In this document: positions 33,592-41,184 of the stretch, piece by piece
How positions within the stretch are numbered: position 1 is the stretch's first letter
Layout of the letters: each line of letters opens with the position of its first letter
Origin: Sedimenticola sp.
GTDB taxonomy: Bacteria > Pseudomonadota > Gammaproteobacteria > Chromatiales > Chromatiaceae
DNA length: 42,288 bases
NCBI GenBank assembly: GCA_026196475.1
Contig: JAPHTA010000070.1
Location: forward strand, 1 to 42,288
Direction of reading: 5' to 3'
Notes under the pieces: generated by a model
Database searches by the model: none
The model's input: only the letters and a program-made list of their open reading frames with translations
What the model was told of the DNA's origin: nothing
Translations under genes and position numbers: made by a program

Positions 33592-34653
33592 ATGAACGCT
33601 GCCAAGATACGGGTCCTGGTGGTTGATGACTCGGCCTTCTTTCGCCGCCGGATAGCCGACATTCTGGGCCAGGACGCGGCCATCGAAGTGGTGGGCTTCG
33701 CCGGTGACGGTGAGAGCGCCATTCGCGAGGCGAGGCGCCTGAAGCCGGATGTGATCACCATGGACGTGGAGATGCCGGTACTGGACGGCATCAGCGCGGT
33801 CAAGCGCATCGTGGCCGAAAATCCCACCCCTATCCTGATGTTCTCCTCCCTGACCCACGAGGGTGCCAAGGCGACCCTGGATGCCCTGGAGGCGGGTGCG
33901 GTCGATTTCCTTCCCAAGCAGTTCAACGGTGGGCGGGGGCAGGACGCCTCGATGCTTCTGGCGCGTCGGGTTGTGGCCCTCGGGTCACGCGGCATCAACC
34001 GACGACTTGGAACCATCATTCGACCCCAGGGCAAGCCGGCTCCCGCCACCCCGGTGGCGCCGGGCGGTGCCACACGACGCAGGGGCAGTTACAAGCTGGT
34101 GACCATTGGCGCCTCCACCGGAGGACCGGTGGCGATCCAGAAACTGCTCTCCACACTGCCGGCCAGCTTTCCCCTGCCGCTGCTGCTGGTTGTACACATG
34201 CCGGCCAGTTTTACACCGGCCTACGCAGAGCGGCTGAACTCGCAGTGTGCCATCGAAGTGAAGGAGGCAAGTGACGGCGATCGACTGAAACCGGGGCACG
34301 CCTACCTTGCACCGGGTGGCAAGCAGATGGTGCTGGAGGGGCGTGCCGATGGCATGGTGCTGAAGATCAAGGAGAGTACCTCGGACCAGACCTATCGTCC
34401 CTGCGTTGATGTCAGCTTCGGCTCGGCCGCACGTATCCTTCCGGGAGAGGTTCTGGCGATTATCCTCACCGGCATGGGGGCCGACGGCAAACAGGCGGCG
34501 CGACTGCTGAAAGAGGGTGGCTCCACGGTCTGGTCGCAGAATGAGGAGAGCTGCGTGGTCTACGGGATGCCACAGGCGGTTGAAAAAGCCGGCCTGTCTG
34601 ACCGTGTGCTGGCGCTCGACGAGATCGGCCCGACCCTGACCAGGGCGGTGTGA
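33592..34653 (+). CDS. cheB: CheB, chemoreceptor methylesterase/deamidase
   Basis: The second ATG (33592) is preferred because the G-rich ribosome-binding site (33577-33584) is 7 nt upstream; the first ATG (33586) is too close. The product is 353 aa. The receiver domain has Asp58 in ITMDVEMPVLDG. The esterase domain has Ser in TIGASTGGP, His in VVHMP and Asp in TGMGADGKQA. It resets receptor methylation. Confidence 0.96.
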   Translation: MNAAKIRVLVVDDSAFFRRRIADILGQDAAIEVVGFAGDGESAIREARRLKPDVITMDVEMPVLDGISAVKRIVAENPTPILMFSSLTHEGAKATLDALEAGAVDFLPKQFNGGRGQDASMLLARRVVALGSRGINRRLGTIIRPQGKPAPATPVAPGGATRRRGSYKLVTIGASTGGPVAIQKLLSTLPASFPLPLLLVVHMPASFTPAYAERLNSQCAIEVKEASDGDRLKPGHAYLAPGGKQMVLEGRADGMVLKIKESTSDQTYRPCVDVSFGSAARILPGEVLAIILTGMGADGKQAARLLKEGGSTVWSQNEESCVVYGMPQAVEKAGLSDRVLALDEIGPTLTRAV

Positions 34654-34654
34654 C

Positions 34655-35395
34655 ATGGACTATCTCAGCATCGTCGGTGTCATCATCGCTTTTGCTGCCA
34701 TCCTCGGGGGGAACGCCCTGGAAGGGGGGCATGTCAGCGCCCTGGCCAATGGGCCGGCCCTGGTAATCGTGTTCGGTGGTACCGTGGGTGCCATCATGCT
34801 GCAGACCCCGATGGGGGTCTTCCTGCACGCATTGCGTTCAGCCGGTGCGGTCTTCATGCCGCCCCGGCAACAGTTGAAGCCGACCATAAAGAAGCTGGTC
34901 GACTGGAGCAATATCGCCCGCAAGGAGGGGCTTCTCGGTCTGGAGGAGATTGCCGAGAAGGAGCCCGACCTGTTCATCCGCAAGGGCATGCAACTACTGG
35001 TTGACGGCAGTGAGCCGGAGGTGATCCGGAATATCCTGGAGGTGGAAATAGAAACCCGGGAGCAGCACGATCTGCAGGCCGCCAGGGTGTTCGAGGGGAT
35101 GGGCGGTTACTCGCCCACCATCGGCATTATCGGCGCGGTAATGGGATTGATCCACGTGATGCAGAACCTGGCCGATCCGAGCAAGCTGGGCAGCGGCATC
35201 GCCACCGCCTTTGTGGCTACAATCTATGGTGTGGGGCTGGCCAACCTGTTTCTGCTGCCTTTTGGCAACAAGCTGAAGACGTTGGCGATCAGCCGCTCCC
35301 ACTACCGGGAGATGATCACCGAGGGTGTGGTATCGATAGCCGAAGGTGAAAACCCGCGCAATATCGAGTCCAAGCTGCAGGGATACCTGATCTGA
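34655..35395 (+). CDS. motC: MotC-type flagellar stator subunit (MotA family)
   Basis: The 246-aa protein has four membrane helices and the MotA signature (EGMGGYSPTIGIIGAVMGLIHVMQNL, GSGIATAFVATIYGVGLANLFLLPFGNKL). Its place after cheB and before a MotB-type gene is that of P. aeruginosa MotC. It starts 1 bp after the cheB stop and overlaps the next gene by one base. Confidence 0.93.
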   Translation: MDYLSIVGVIIAFAAILGGNALEGGHVSALANGPALVIVFGGTVGAIMLQTPMGVFLHALRSAGAVFMPPRQQLKPTIKKLVDWSNIARKEGLLGLEEIAEKEPDLFIRKGMQLLVDGSEPEVIRNILEVEIETREQHDLQAARVFEGMGGYSPTIGIIGAVMGLIHVMQNLADPSKLGSGIATAFVATIYGVGLANLFLLPFGNKLKTLAISRSHYREMITEGVVSIAEGENPRNIESKLQGYLI

Positions 35396-36219
35396 TGGCA
35401 CGCAGAAGACGCCAGGAAGAGCATGAGAACCACGAACGGTGGCTGGTCTCCTATGCCGACTTCATTACCCTGCTGTTTGCCTTTTTCGTGGTGATGTACT
35501 CCATATCATCGGTCAACGATGGCAAGTACCGGGTGCTGTCGAATACCCTGACCGAGGCGTTCGTTACCGCCACGAAAAGTGATGATCCGATCCAGGTTGG
35601 TGAGGAGTTGCGCTCGCTGGAGCCTCAGATCGGTGAGCTGGCCATCAGCCAGCCACAGGACGATAGCTCCCTAAGTGATCCGCTCGCGGATGAGCAGCGG
35701 GGCGGATCCCAGGTCGACACCAAGACCCTGGATGCAATCCAGGGTGAACTCTCCGAGGCCTTCTCCGAGTACACCGACCAGGGCCTGGTCAATGTCACCC
35801 GGACCGCACGCGGGGTCGAGGTGGAGATGAAGAGCAACATGCTGTTCGAGAGCGGCAGCGCCCGGCTCTCCCGGGAGGCCCTGAAGGCCCTGCGCAAGGT
35901 GATTCTCATCGTCAAGCCTGTGAGCAACCTGATCAACGTCGAGGGACACACCGACAACGTGCCGATCAGCACCGTCAGCTTCCCCTCCAACTGGGAGTTG
36001 TCAGCCGCCCGCTCCGCCAGCGTGGTGCACTACTTTGCCAAGCTGGGGGTGGACTCCAGCCGCATGGCGGCGATCGGCTATGGTGAACACCGGCCCCTCT
36101 CCAGCAACGACACCGACGAAGGGCGTCGCAACAACCGCCGCGTCAACCTGCTGATCATGTCCCAGGAGCTGGGCGAAGACGGGGAGACCCTTCCGCCCGG
36201 CCAGGGGGATTTCGAATGA
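35395..36219 (+). CDS. motD: MotD-type flagellar stator subunit (MotB family)
   Basis: The 274-aa protein has one membrane helix with the ion-binding Asp22 in WLVSYADFITLLFAFFVVMYS, then a plug/linker and an OmpA-type peptidoglycan-binding domain (VEGHTDNVPI, FPSNWELSAARSASVVHYF, RRNNRRVNLLI). It anchors the stator and conducts ions with MotC. Its ATG overlaps the motC stop (TGATG). Confidence 0.93.
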   Translation: MARRRRQEEHENHERWLVSYADFITLLFAFFVVMYSISSVNDGKYRVLSNTLTEAFVTATKSDDPIQVGEELRSLEPQIGELAISQPQDDSSLSDPLADEQRGGSQVDTKTLDAIQGELSEAFSEYTDQGLVNVTRTARGVEVEMKSNMLFESGSARLSREALKALRKVILIVKPVSNLINVEGHTDNVPISTVSFPSNWELSAARSASVVHYFAKLGVDSSRMAAIGYGEHRPLSSNDTDEGRRNNRRVNLLIMSQELGEDGETLPPGQGDFE

Positions 36220-37016
36220 GAGTCTGGACCATAGCCAACCAGAAGGGCGGGGTGGGAAAAACCACCACGGCGGTGACCCTGGGCGGACTGTTGTCGGCCT
36301 GGGGGTTCAGAACGCTGTTGGTGGATATCGATCCCCACGGTTCGCTCACCAGCTATTTCCGTTATGACCCGGATGCCATAGAGGAGAGCACCTACAGCCT
36401 GTTCCAGGCGGCGGCCGAGAAACGGCCGGTCGATCCCGCATCCCTGCTCTACAAGACCGGCACCGACGGACTTCAGCTGCTGCCCGCCTCGGTCGCGCTG
36501 GCCACCCTGGACCGCCAGGCCGGACGGCTGGAGGGGATGGGGCTGGTCCTGAAGCGTGCCTTCGATTCCCTCTCCGACCAGTTTGACTACGTGATGATTG
36601 ATTGTCCGCCGATGCTGGGAGTCCTGATGGTCAATGCCCTGGCTGCCTGCGAGCGGCTGGTGATTCCGGTACAGACAGAGTTTCTCGCACTCAAGGGATT
36701 GGAGCGGATGCTGCATACCCTGAAGATGGTACTCAAAGCGCGCACTACACCGCTGCCCTATACCATTGTTCCGACCATGTTCGATCGCCGTACCCGGGCC
36801 TCCGTGGACAGTCTGAGAGTGCTCAGGGAGAGCTACCCGGAACAGATCTGGAGTGGCGTTATACCGGTGGATACCCGGTTTCGGGAGGCGAGTCGGGCGG
36901 GCCTGCCGCCACCGGTACTGGATCCCCGGGGACGGGGAGTTATGGCCTATAGCTCACTCCTCGAATCACTGCAGAGTGACGAGCGGGTGGTGCCGATATC
37001 TGGAGTTGCCAGATGA
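36216..37016 (+). CDS. parC: ParC-like ParA ATPase for chemotaxis array placement
   Basis: The 266-aa protein is a ParA-type ATPase with QKGGVGKTTTAVTLGGLLS, VDIDPHGSLTSYF and MIDCPPMLGVLMVNAL. In Vibrio and Pseudomonas the ParA gene at this point of the che operon (ParC) places chemotaxis arrays at the pole with ParP. It overlaps motD by 4 bp and the next gene by 4 bp. Confidence 0.88.
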   Translation: MRVWTIANQKGGVGKTTTAVTLGGLLSAWGFRTLLVDIDPHGSLTSYFRYDPDAIEESTYSLFQAAAEKRPVDPASLLYKTGTDGLQLLPASVALATLDRQAGRLEGMGLVLKRAFDSLSDQFDYVMIDCPPMLGVLMVNALAACERLVIPVQTEFLALKGLERMLHTLKMVLKARTTPLPYTIVPTMFDRRTRASVDSLRVLRESYPEQIWSGVIPVDTRFREASRAGLPPPVLDPRGRGVMAYSSLLESLQSDERVVPISGVAR

Positions 37017-37765
37017 ACCGGGAGACGGGTAAACCCAAGACCGTGCTGCCGGCACCTGAGCAGGCGGTGGATAGCTACCTGGCGGCCCTGCTCAGCGAGG
37101 TGGCGGAGTACGAGGAGACCCCGGTCGAAACCCGGGAGCCGCCGGTTGTCGAGCCGGTGAAGCCGGACAACGTGGTCGAAATCCGCCAGCGAACGGTAGC
37201 AGAGGCGGCTCAGGCGACTGACACGGCTACAGAAACCGGCCAGGCTGCCGATACCTCGTTAGAGGTGGATGAGGCGCTGGCGTCGAAGTCGCCCGGCGAG
37301 ATCGTGCCAGACTGGGGGCAGGGAACCTTTCAATGTCTCCCCTTCAGGGTGCGTGGCATGAACCTGGTGGTTCCGTTGACGGAACTGAACAGCATTACCG
37401 AATGGGATCGGGATCTGTCACAGATACCGGGGCAGCCGGACTGGCACCTGGGTATCCTGATGCACCGTGAACGGCGGGTTGTGGTGGTGGATATTGCCCA
37501 GCTGATCATGCCGGAGCGGCTGCAAAGGGCAGCGGAAAACAGGGAGCGCGGAAGCCATATCCTGATGCTTGGCGATGGCAGCTGGGGCATCGCCTGTGAC
37601 AGCCTGCTAAGCCCTCTGACCCTGGAAAGGGAGAGTGTTCGCTGGCGCAGGGGAGAGGGATACCGTCCCTGGATGGCTGGTACTGTCATCGATCATCTCA
37701 GCGTGTTGCTGAACGTGGATGTTATACTTGAAATGGTTCGGCACAATAAATGCACAGATGACTGA
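37013..37765 (+). CDS. parP: ParP-like CheW-domain protein
   Basis: The 250-aa protein has a variable N-terminal half (about 1-105) starting with the family-like VDSYLAALLSEV, and a C-terminal CheW-like domain (FQCLPFRVRGMNLVVPLTELNSI, HLGILMHRERRVVVVDIAQLI). ParP links ParC to chemotaxis arrays. It is directly downstream of the parC gene and before cheW. Confidence 0.88.
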   Translation: MNRETGKPKTVLPAPEQAVDSYLAALLSEVAEYEETPVETREPPVVEPVKPDNVVEIRQRTVAEAAQATDTATETGQAADTSLEVDEALASKSPGEIVPDWGQGTFQCLPFRVRGMNLVVPLTELNSITEWDRDLSQIPGQPDWHLGILMHRERRVVVVDIAQLIMPERLQRAAENRERGSHILMLGDGSWGIACDSLLSPLTLERESVRWRRGEGYRPWMAGTVIDHLSVLLNVDVILEMVRHNKCTDD

Positions 37766-37822
37766 TTGCCGGCAGGTGGTTGGGCATCGACGAATAATTA
37801 TTGACCAAACAGAGGTGGGGCC

Positions 37823-38305
37823 ATGACGACTCGCGTTGCGGAGAGTTCGGCGAATGATCCGGTTTATCAGTTGGTTACCTTTCGCCTGGAAGATGAGACC
37901 TATGGCATAAACGTTATGCTGGTGCAGGAGGTCCTGCGGGTTTCCGAAATCGCCCCGGTGCCGGGTGCGCCTCCCTACGTCCTGGGTATTATCAACCTGC
38001 GCGGAAACGTGGTTACGGTCATCGATACCCGTGCCCGTTTCGGCCTGCCTCCCGGCGATATCGACGAGGCGAGCCGGATCGTGGTAATCGAATCGGAGAA
38101 GCAGGTGGTGGGGATCCTGGTGGACAGCGTTGCCGAGGTGGTCGAACTGCGCGGTTCCGAGATCGATTCCGCACCCAACGTGGGCAACGAAGAGAGCTCC
38201 AAGTTCATCCAGGGTGTTGCCACCCGGGAGAATGATCTGCTGATTGTTGTGGATCTGAACAAGTTGCTGAGTGAAGAGGAGTGGGATCAGGTCGGAATGT
38301 TCTGA
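37823..38305 (+). CDS. cheW: CheW, chemotaxis coupling protein
   Basis: The 160-aa protein is a single CheW domain (YQLVTFRLEDETYGINVMLVQEVLRV, PPYVLGIINLRGNVVTVIDTRARFGLP, VVGILVDSVAEVVEL). It joins CheA to receptors. GAGGTGGGG lies upstream of the ATG. Confidence 0.97.
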   Translation: MTTRVAESSANDPVYQLVTFRLEDETYGINVMLVQEVLRVSEIAPVPGAPPYVLGIINLRGNVVTVIDTRARFGLPPGDIDEASRIVVIESEKQVVGILVDSVAEVVELRGSEIDSAPNVGNEESSKFIQGVATRENDLLIVVDLNKLLSEEEWDQVGMF

Positions 38306-38332
38306 CCGGAAAACGGGCCCGGGAGGTGACCC

Positions 38333-38512
38333 ATGGCGGAGATCAATCAGCCAACACCGATCAAGCCGGCGTGGCCGGTACGACGCGATGAGCCGAGAAA
38401 GAAGCGGCCCCCCGAATCTGAAGACGAAAAGAAAAAGAAGCGGCCGCCATCCCATCCTGATGAGGGCCGGAAGCCGGGGGACGGAAACCCCCATATAGAC
38501 GACTACGCCTGA
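38333..38512 (+). CDS. 59-aa charged protein of the che locus (below ORF cut-off)
   Basis: This ORF is missing from the supplied track because it codes only 59 aa. It starts with ATG 27 bp after cheW, with GGGAGG upstream, and ends in TGA 8 bp before the DUF2802 gene. The product is Lys/Arg/Pro/Glu-rich and disordered (RKKRPPESEDEKKKKRPPS) and ends with NPHIDDYA. I recall similar small proteins ending in ID(E/D)YA beside cheW in other Gammaproteobacteria. The function is unknown. No shadow gene explains it, and its spacing is that of a real operon member. Confidence 0.75.
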   Translation: MAEINQPTPIKPAWPVRRDEPRKKRPPESEDEKKKKRPPSHPDEGRKPGDGNPHIDDYA

Positions 38513-38520
38513 ATGTTGTT

Positions 38521-38904
38521 ATGGAAATCCTGCTCCTTGTAACTCTTCTGCTGGCTCTTTCGGCGCTCGCCGGCCTGCTGCTCCTGGGCCTCAGGGTGCG
38601 CCGTTTTGGCAGGCAGATTGCCGCCTTCGAGAGCCATATACACTCCCTTACCGAGAACCTGAATGCCCTCTGCAGCGGTGCCGTGGGTGTTGACCAGCGG
38701 GTCAGCAATCTTGAGCGGACCGGGCGTGACCTGACTCACCGCCAGGAGTCGATGGAGTCGCAGCAGAACGATCGCCCCTACGGCGAGGCGATACAGCTGG
38801 TACAGCAGGGGGCATCAGCCCACCGCCTGGTGGAGGAGCTGGGCCTGAGCCACAGCGAGGCGGAACTGGTGGTGATGCTGCACGGTGCCGGGAAGAAGCA
38901 ATAG
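38521..38904 (+). CDS. DUF2802-domain membrane protein
   Basis: The 127-aa protein has one N-terminal membrane helix (ILLLVTLLLALSALAGLLLLGL), a likely coiled coil (residues about 30-85) and a C-terminal DUF2802-like helix-turn-helix-type part (YGEAIQLVQQGASAHRLVEELGLSHSEAELVVMLHG). This gene is the usual last member of polar-flagellate che operons. Its exact role is not known to me. Confidence 0.88.
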   Translation: MEILLLVTLLLALSALAGLLLLGLRVRRFGRQIAAFESHIHSLTENLNALCSGAVGVDQRVSNLERTGRDLTHRQESMESQQNDRPYGEAIQLVQQGASAHRLVEELGLSHSEAELVVMLHGAGKKQ

Positions 38905-39277
38905 GCTTGAATGGCCGAGGCAACGGTTTCCGTGTCAGGCGTCCGCTTCGGCAATCCCTTTTTATAGCGCCCCGCCTGCTACACCAGATGCGCCCTGATC
39001 CTCTCCCCTTTCATGAAACAGGCAGTGAATCCGTGTTGAACCGCGGCCGTTTGTGTTGGTTATCGAATAAGAATAAAAGTAACATGTGAACCCGTCGTGC
39101 CCGGCTCCGTGTTGTGGTTCCCCGCACAATGGGAAGCGCTACACCGGTTTCTGGGATGCGGGTAGCGCTTTACAGAGAAACCGCCGCATTTGCCCCGAAT
39201 TCCCTTGTTTACACAATCTCATGCGTCCAGACTTTCACTGCGGGAGGACGCAACCGGATAGATTGAGAGGTGACATC
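38905..39277. other. Structured non-coding stretch after the che operon
   Basis: This 373-bp region shows no convincing gene; the TTG-start ORFs crossing it have no coding look. It contains two interleaved perfect inverted repeats (39134-39183) and a good ribosome-binding site (GAGAGGTGA) before the next ATG. No clear terminator for the che operon and no clear promoter was found. Confidence 0.5.
39134..39183. repeat. Interleaved inverted repeats (pseudoknot-like)
   Basis: AAGCGCTAC (39134-39142) is the reverse complement of GTAGCGCTT (39162-39170). CGGTTTCT (39145-39152) is the reverse complement of AGAAACCG (39176-39183). The order A-B-A'-B' allows an H-type pseudoknot or two mutually exclusive hairpins in RNA. 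As DNA, the AGCGCT cores 29 bp apart could also be paired protein sites. Confidence 0.6.
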
Positions 39278-39586
39278 ATGGGCAAAAAACAGCACTTTCA
39301 ACACATCGGTTCACAGTCAGTGATGGGGCTGGTTATGCTGATTACCGCCTCCACCACGGCGCTGGGTACCACCTCCGGAATCTCCACCCGGGTGGCTCTG
39401 GACAGGTTTGAGACCGCCGTACAGCAGGAGCTGGTAATTGCCGCCGGCGGAAACGAAGCCATCCAGCGCCGGCCGGCCTGTACGCCTGGGTTTGTCTGCA
39501 ACGCGCCAAGTGATGGCGTGCAGCGGGTCAGCCGTCGCCAGGCACTGCAATTTGCCTTGCTGATCGGAACCGGTGCTTCCCGCTAG
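39278..39586 (+). CDS. Small exported or membrane-anchored protein, unknown
   Basis: The start is set at the ATG at 39278 behind GAGAGGTGA; the ORF's first 64 codons look non-coding. The 102-aa product has a hydrophobic segment (SVMGLVMLITASTTALG, about 15-31), then a short soluble part with a close Cys pair (ACTPGFVCNA) and a second weakly hydrophobic end (RQALQFALLIGTG). I do not recognise it. It stands alone between the che operon and the DUF4197 gene. Confidence 0.55.
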   Translation: MGKKQHFQHIGSQSVMGLVMLITASTTALGTTSGISTRVALDRFETAVQQELVIAAGGNEAIQRRPACTPGFVCNAPSDGVQRVSRRQALQFALLIGTGASR

Positions 39587-39617
39587 TACCTTTTCAATAT
39601 CACCTTGAAAGAGTACT
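39585..39617 (+). terminator. Imperfect stem after the small exported gene
   Basis: AGTACCTTTTCAA (39585-39597) and TTGAAAGAGTACT (39605-39617) pair at 11 of 13 positions around a 7-nt loop, starting within the stop codon. There is no T-tract. It may be a 3'-end stabiliser or weak terminator. Confidence 0.35.
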
Positions 39618-39731
39618 GGTACCTGCCATCAACAGTTTGAACCCGGGGCCGATCGGGTACTGGCGGTGCGAGATCGCAGCGCGACCTTTAGGCTCCCGGG
39701 AGCAGACCATCACCGGCTCTTCCCCTCCTTG

Positions 39732-39803
39732 TTATAAACGCACCACCGTTCTTCCAGGCCGAAGCCAGCGTAACCTGGAAACGGGTGACGGTCCCCCGTT
39801 TCC
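39732..39803 (+). promoter_or_regulatory. Leader with two competing hairpins before the DUF4197 gene
   Basis: TTATAAA near 39731-39737 may be a -10 element. Just after it, TTCCAGG (39752-39758) pairs with CCTGGAA (39774-39780), while GGAAACGGG (39777-39785) pairs with CCCGTTTCC (39795-39803). Both stems are perfect and share GGAA (39777-39780), so only one can form. This resembles an antiterminator/terminator switch, but no T-tract follows. Confidence 0.4.
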
Positions 39804-39867
39804 TTCTGCTAGACTAACGGTGTCGTGAACCGCATTTTGCTGTGTTCCGGAACTCCATGAGGGCAGC

Positions 39868-40623
39868 ATGCCAAAGAAGAGACTTCTCCTTGTCGCCACA
39901 CTCACCGGCGTGATCATCACGGGTGTCGTCCAGGCCGACTGGAAATCGTTACTGGAATCGGCCAAGGAGGCGATCGGGCAGGGGGATAGCTCCGGCTCCG
40001 CTAGTGCACTGAGCAATGACCAGGTCATACAGGGCCTCAAGGAGGCGCTCCGCGTAGGCACCGAAAAGGCAATCGATATCCTTGGCCAGCAGGGCGGCTA
40101 CCTGGATGACAGCCAGGTCAGAATTCCGCTGCCGGAGGGTCTTCAGACTGTTGGCAAGGGTCTGCGCAGCATTGGCCAGGAACAGCTGGTGGACGATTTT
40201 GTCGCCACCATGAACCGGGCGGCCGAGCGTGCGGTACCGGAGACGGTGCAGATCTTCTCCGACACCATCGCTGACATGTCGCTGGAGGATGCCCGGGGTA
40301 TTCTCAATGGAGGGGACAACGCCGCCACCGACTATTTCAAGCGCAAGGGAAGCGGTCGCCTGGGAGAGGCGATTTTTCCGATCGTACAGCAGGCAACACG
40401 GGAGGCGGGGGTTACCTCGGCCTACAAGAATCTGCTGGGCAATGTCGGCTTTCTCGGCAGCTACGTGGACATGGATGCGCTTGACCTGGACCGCTACGTG
40501 ACCGACAGGGCCCTGGATGGACTGTTCCTCAAGCTGGCGGAGCAGGAGCGGCTGATCCGCAGTGATCCGGTAGCACGCACTACCGATATCCTGAAGACGG
40601 TGTTTGGCTCCATGGGGCGCTGA
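39868..40623 (+). CDS. DUF4197-family exported protein
   Basis: The 251-aa protein starts with a signal peptide (KKRLLLVATLTGVIITGVVQA). The rest matches the DUF4197 family: LKEALRVGTEKAIDILGQQGGYLDDSQVRIPLPEGLQ, MNRAAERAVPETVQIF, MSLEDARGILNGGDNAATDYFKRK, YVDMDALDLDRYVTDRALDGLFLKLAEQE. It should be periplasmic and helical. The function of the family is not known to me. The next gene, mobB, starts 3 bp downstream. Confidence 0.9.
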   Translation: MPKKRLLLVATLTGVIITGVVQADWKSLLESAKEAIGQGDSSGSASALSNDQVIQGLKEALRVGTEKAIDILGQQGGYLDDSQVRIPLPEGLQTVGKGLRSIGQEQLVDDFVATMNRAAERAVPETVQIFSDTIADMSLEDARGILNGGDNAATDYFKRKGSGRLGEAIFPIVQQATREAGVTSAYKNLLGNVGFLGSYVDMDALDLDRYVTDRALDGLFLKLAEQERLIRSDPVARTTDILKTVFGSMGR

Positions 40624-40626
40624 ACA

Positions 40627-41184
40627 GTGCTGCAGGCACCGGCTCCGATACTCGGTCTGGCCGCGTTCAGCGGCACCGGCAAGACCACGCTGCTCCAGAA
40701 GTTGCTGCCACGGCTGCGGGATGCGGGGCTGCGGATCGGCATGATCAAGCATACCCATCACGATTTTGATATCGACCAGCCGGGCAAGGACAGCTACCAG
40801 CTGCGCAAGGCGGGTGCCGGACAGATGATGATCGCCTCCGGCCGGCGCTGGGCCCTGATGGTTGAGACACCGGAAAGAAGCGGTGATCCGTCCCTGCAGG
40901 AGCTGATCTGGCGACTGGACAGTTCGAGACTGGACCTGATCCTGGTGGAGGGGTTCAAGCACGAGTCCTTCCCCAAGATCGAACTGCACCGGCCGGCCCT
41001 GGGCAAACCGCTGCTCTATCCCGAAGATCCGGGCATTGTCGCTTTTGCCAGCGATCAGCCGGCCCCTGAGGGCCTGCCTATACCCTATCTGCCGCTGGGG
41101 GATGCAGAGGTGATCGCCGGTTTCGTGCTGGGGTGGCTGGAACAGCAGGCAACCCGGGTTAGAGCGACAGCGCCACGCTCTTGA
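40627..41184 (+). CDS. mobB: MobB, molybdopterin-guanine dinucleotide synthesis GTPase
   Basis: The 185-aa protein starts at GTG and has a P-loop at the N-terminus (LAAFSGTGKTTLLQKLLPRL), followed by MIKHTHHDFDIDQPGKDSYQLRKAGA, the MobB signature, and LVEGFKHESFPKIEL. MobB binds GTP and aids MobA in attaching GMP to molybdopterin. It converges on modC with a 26-bp overlap, which suits a molybdenum gene group. Confidence 0.94.
   Translation: MLQAPAPILGLAAFSGTGKTTLLQKLLPRLRDAGLRIGMIKHTHHDFDIDQPGKDSYQLRKAGAGQMMIASGRRWALMVETPERSGDPSLQELIWRLDSSRLDLILVEGFKHESFPKIELHRPALGKPLLYPEDPGIVAFASDQPAPEGLPIPYLPLGDAEVIAGFVLGWLEQQATRVRATAPRS

Noticed and set aside
37766-37822. Sigma-28 promoter before cheW
   Set aside because: TAAA and GCCG are present but 17 bp apart and the -10 match is poor.
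38907-39089. 60-aa ORF after the DUF2802 gene
   Set aside because: TTG start without a good ribosome-binding site and no coding look; treated as non-coding.
39637-39828. 63-aa ORF before the DUF4197 gene
   Set aside because: No ribosome-binding site and the stretch is better explained by hairpins.
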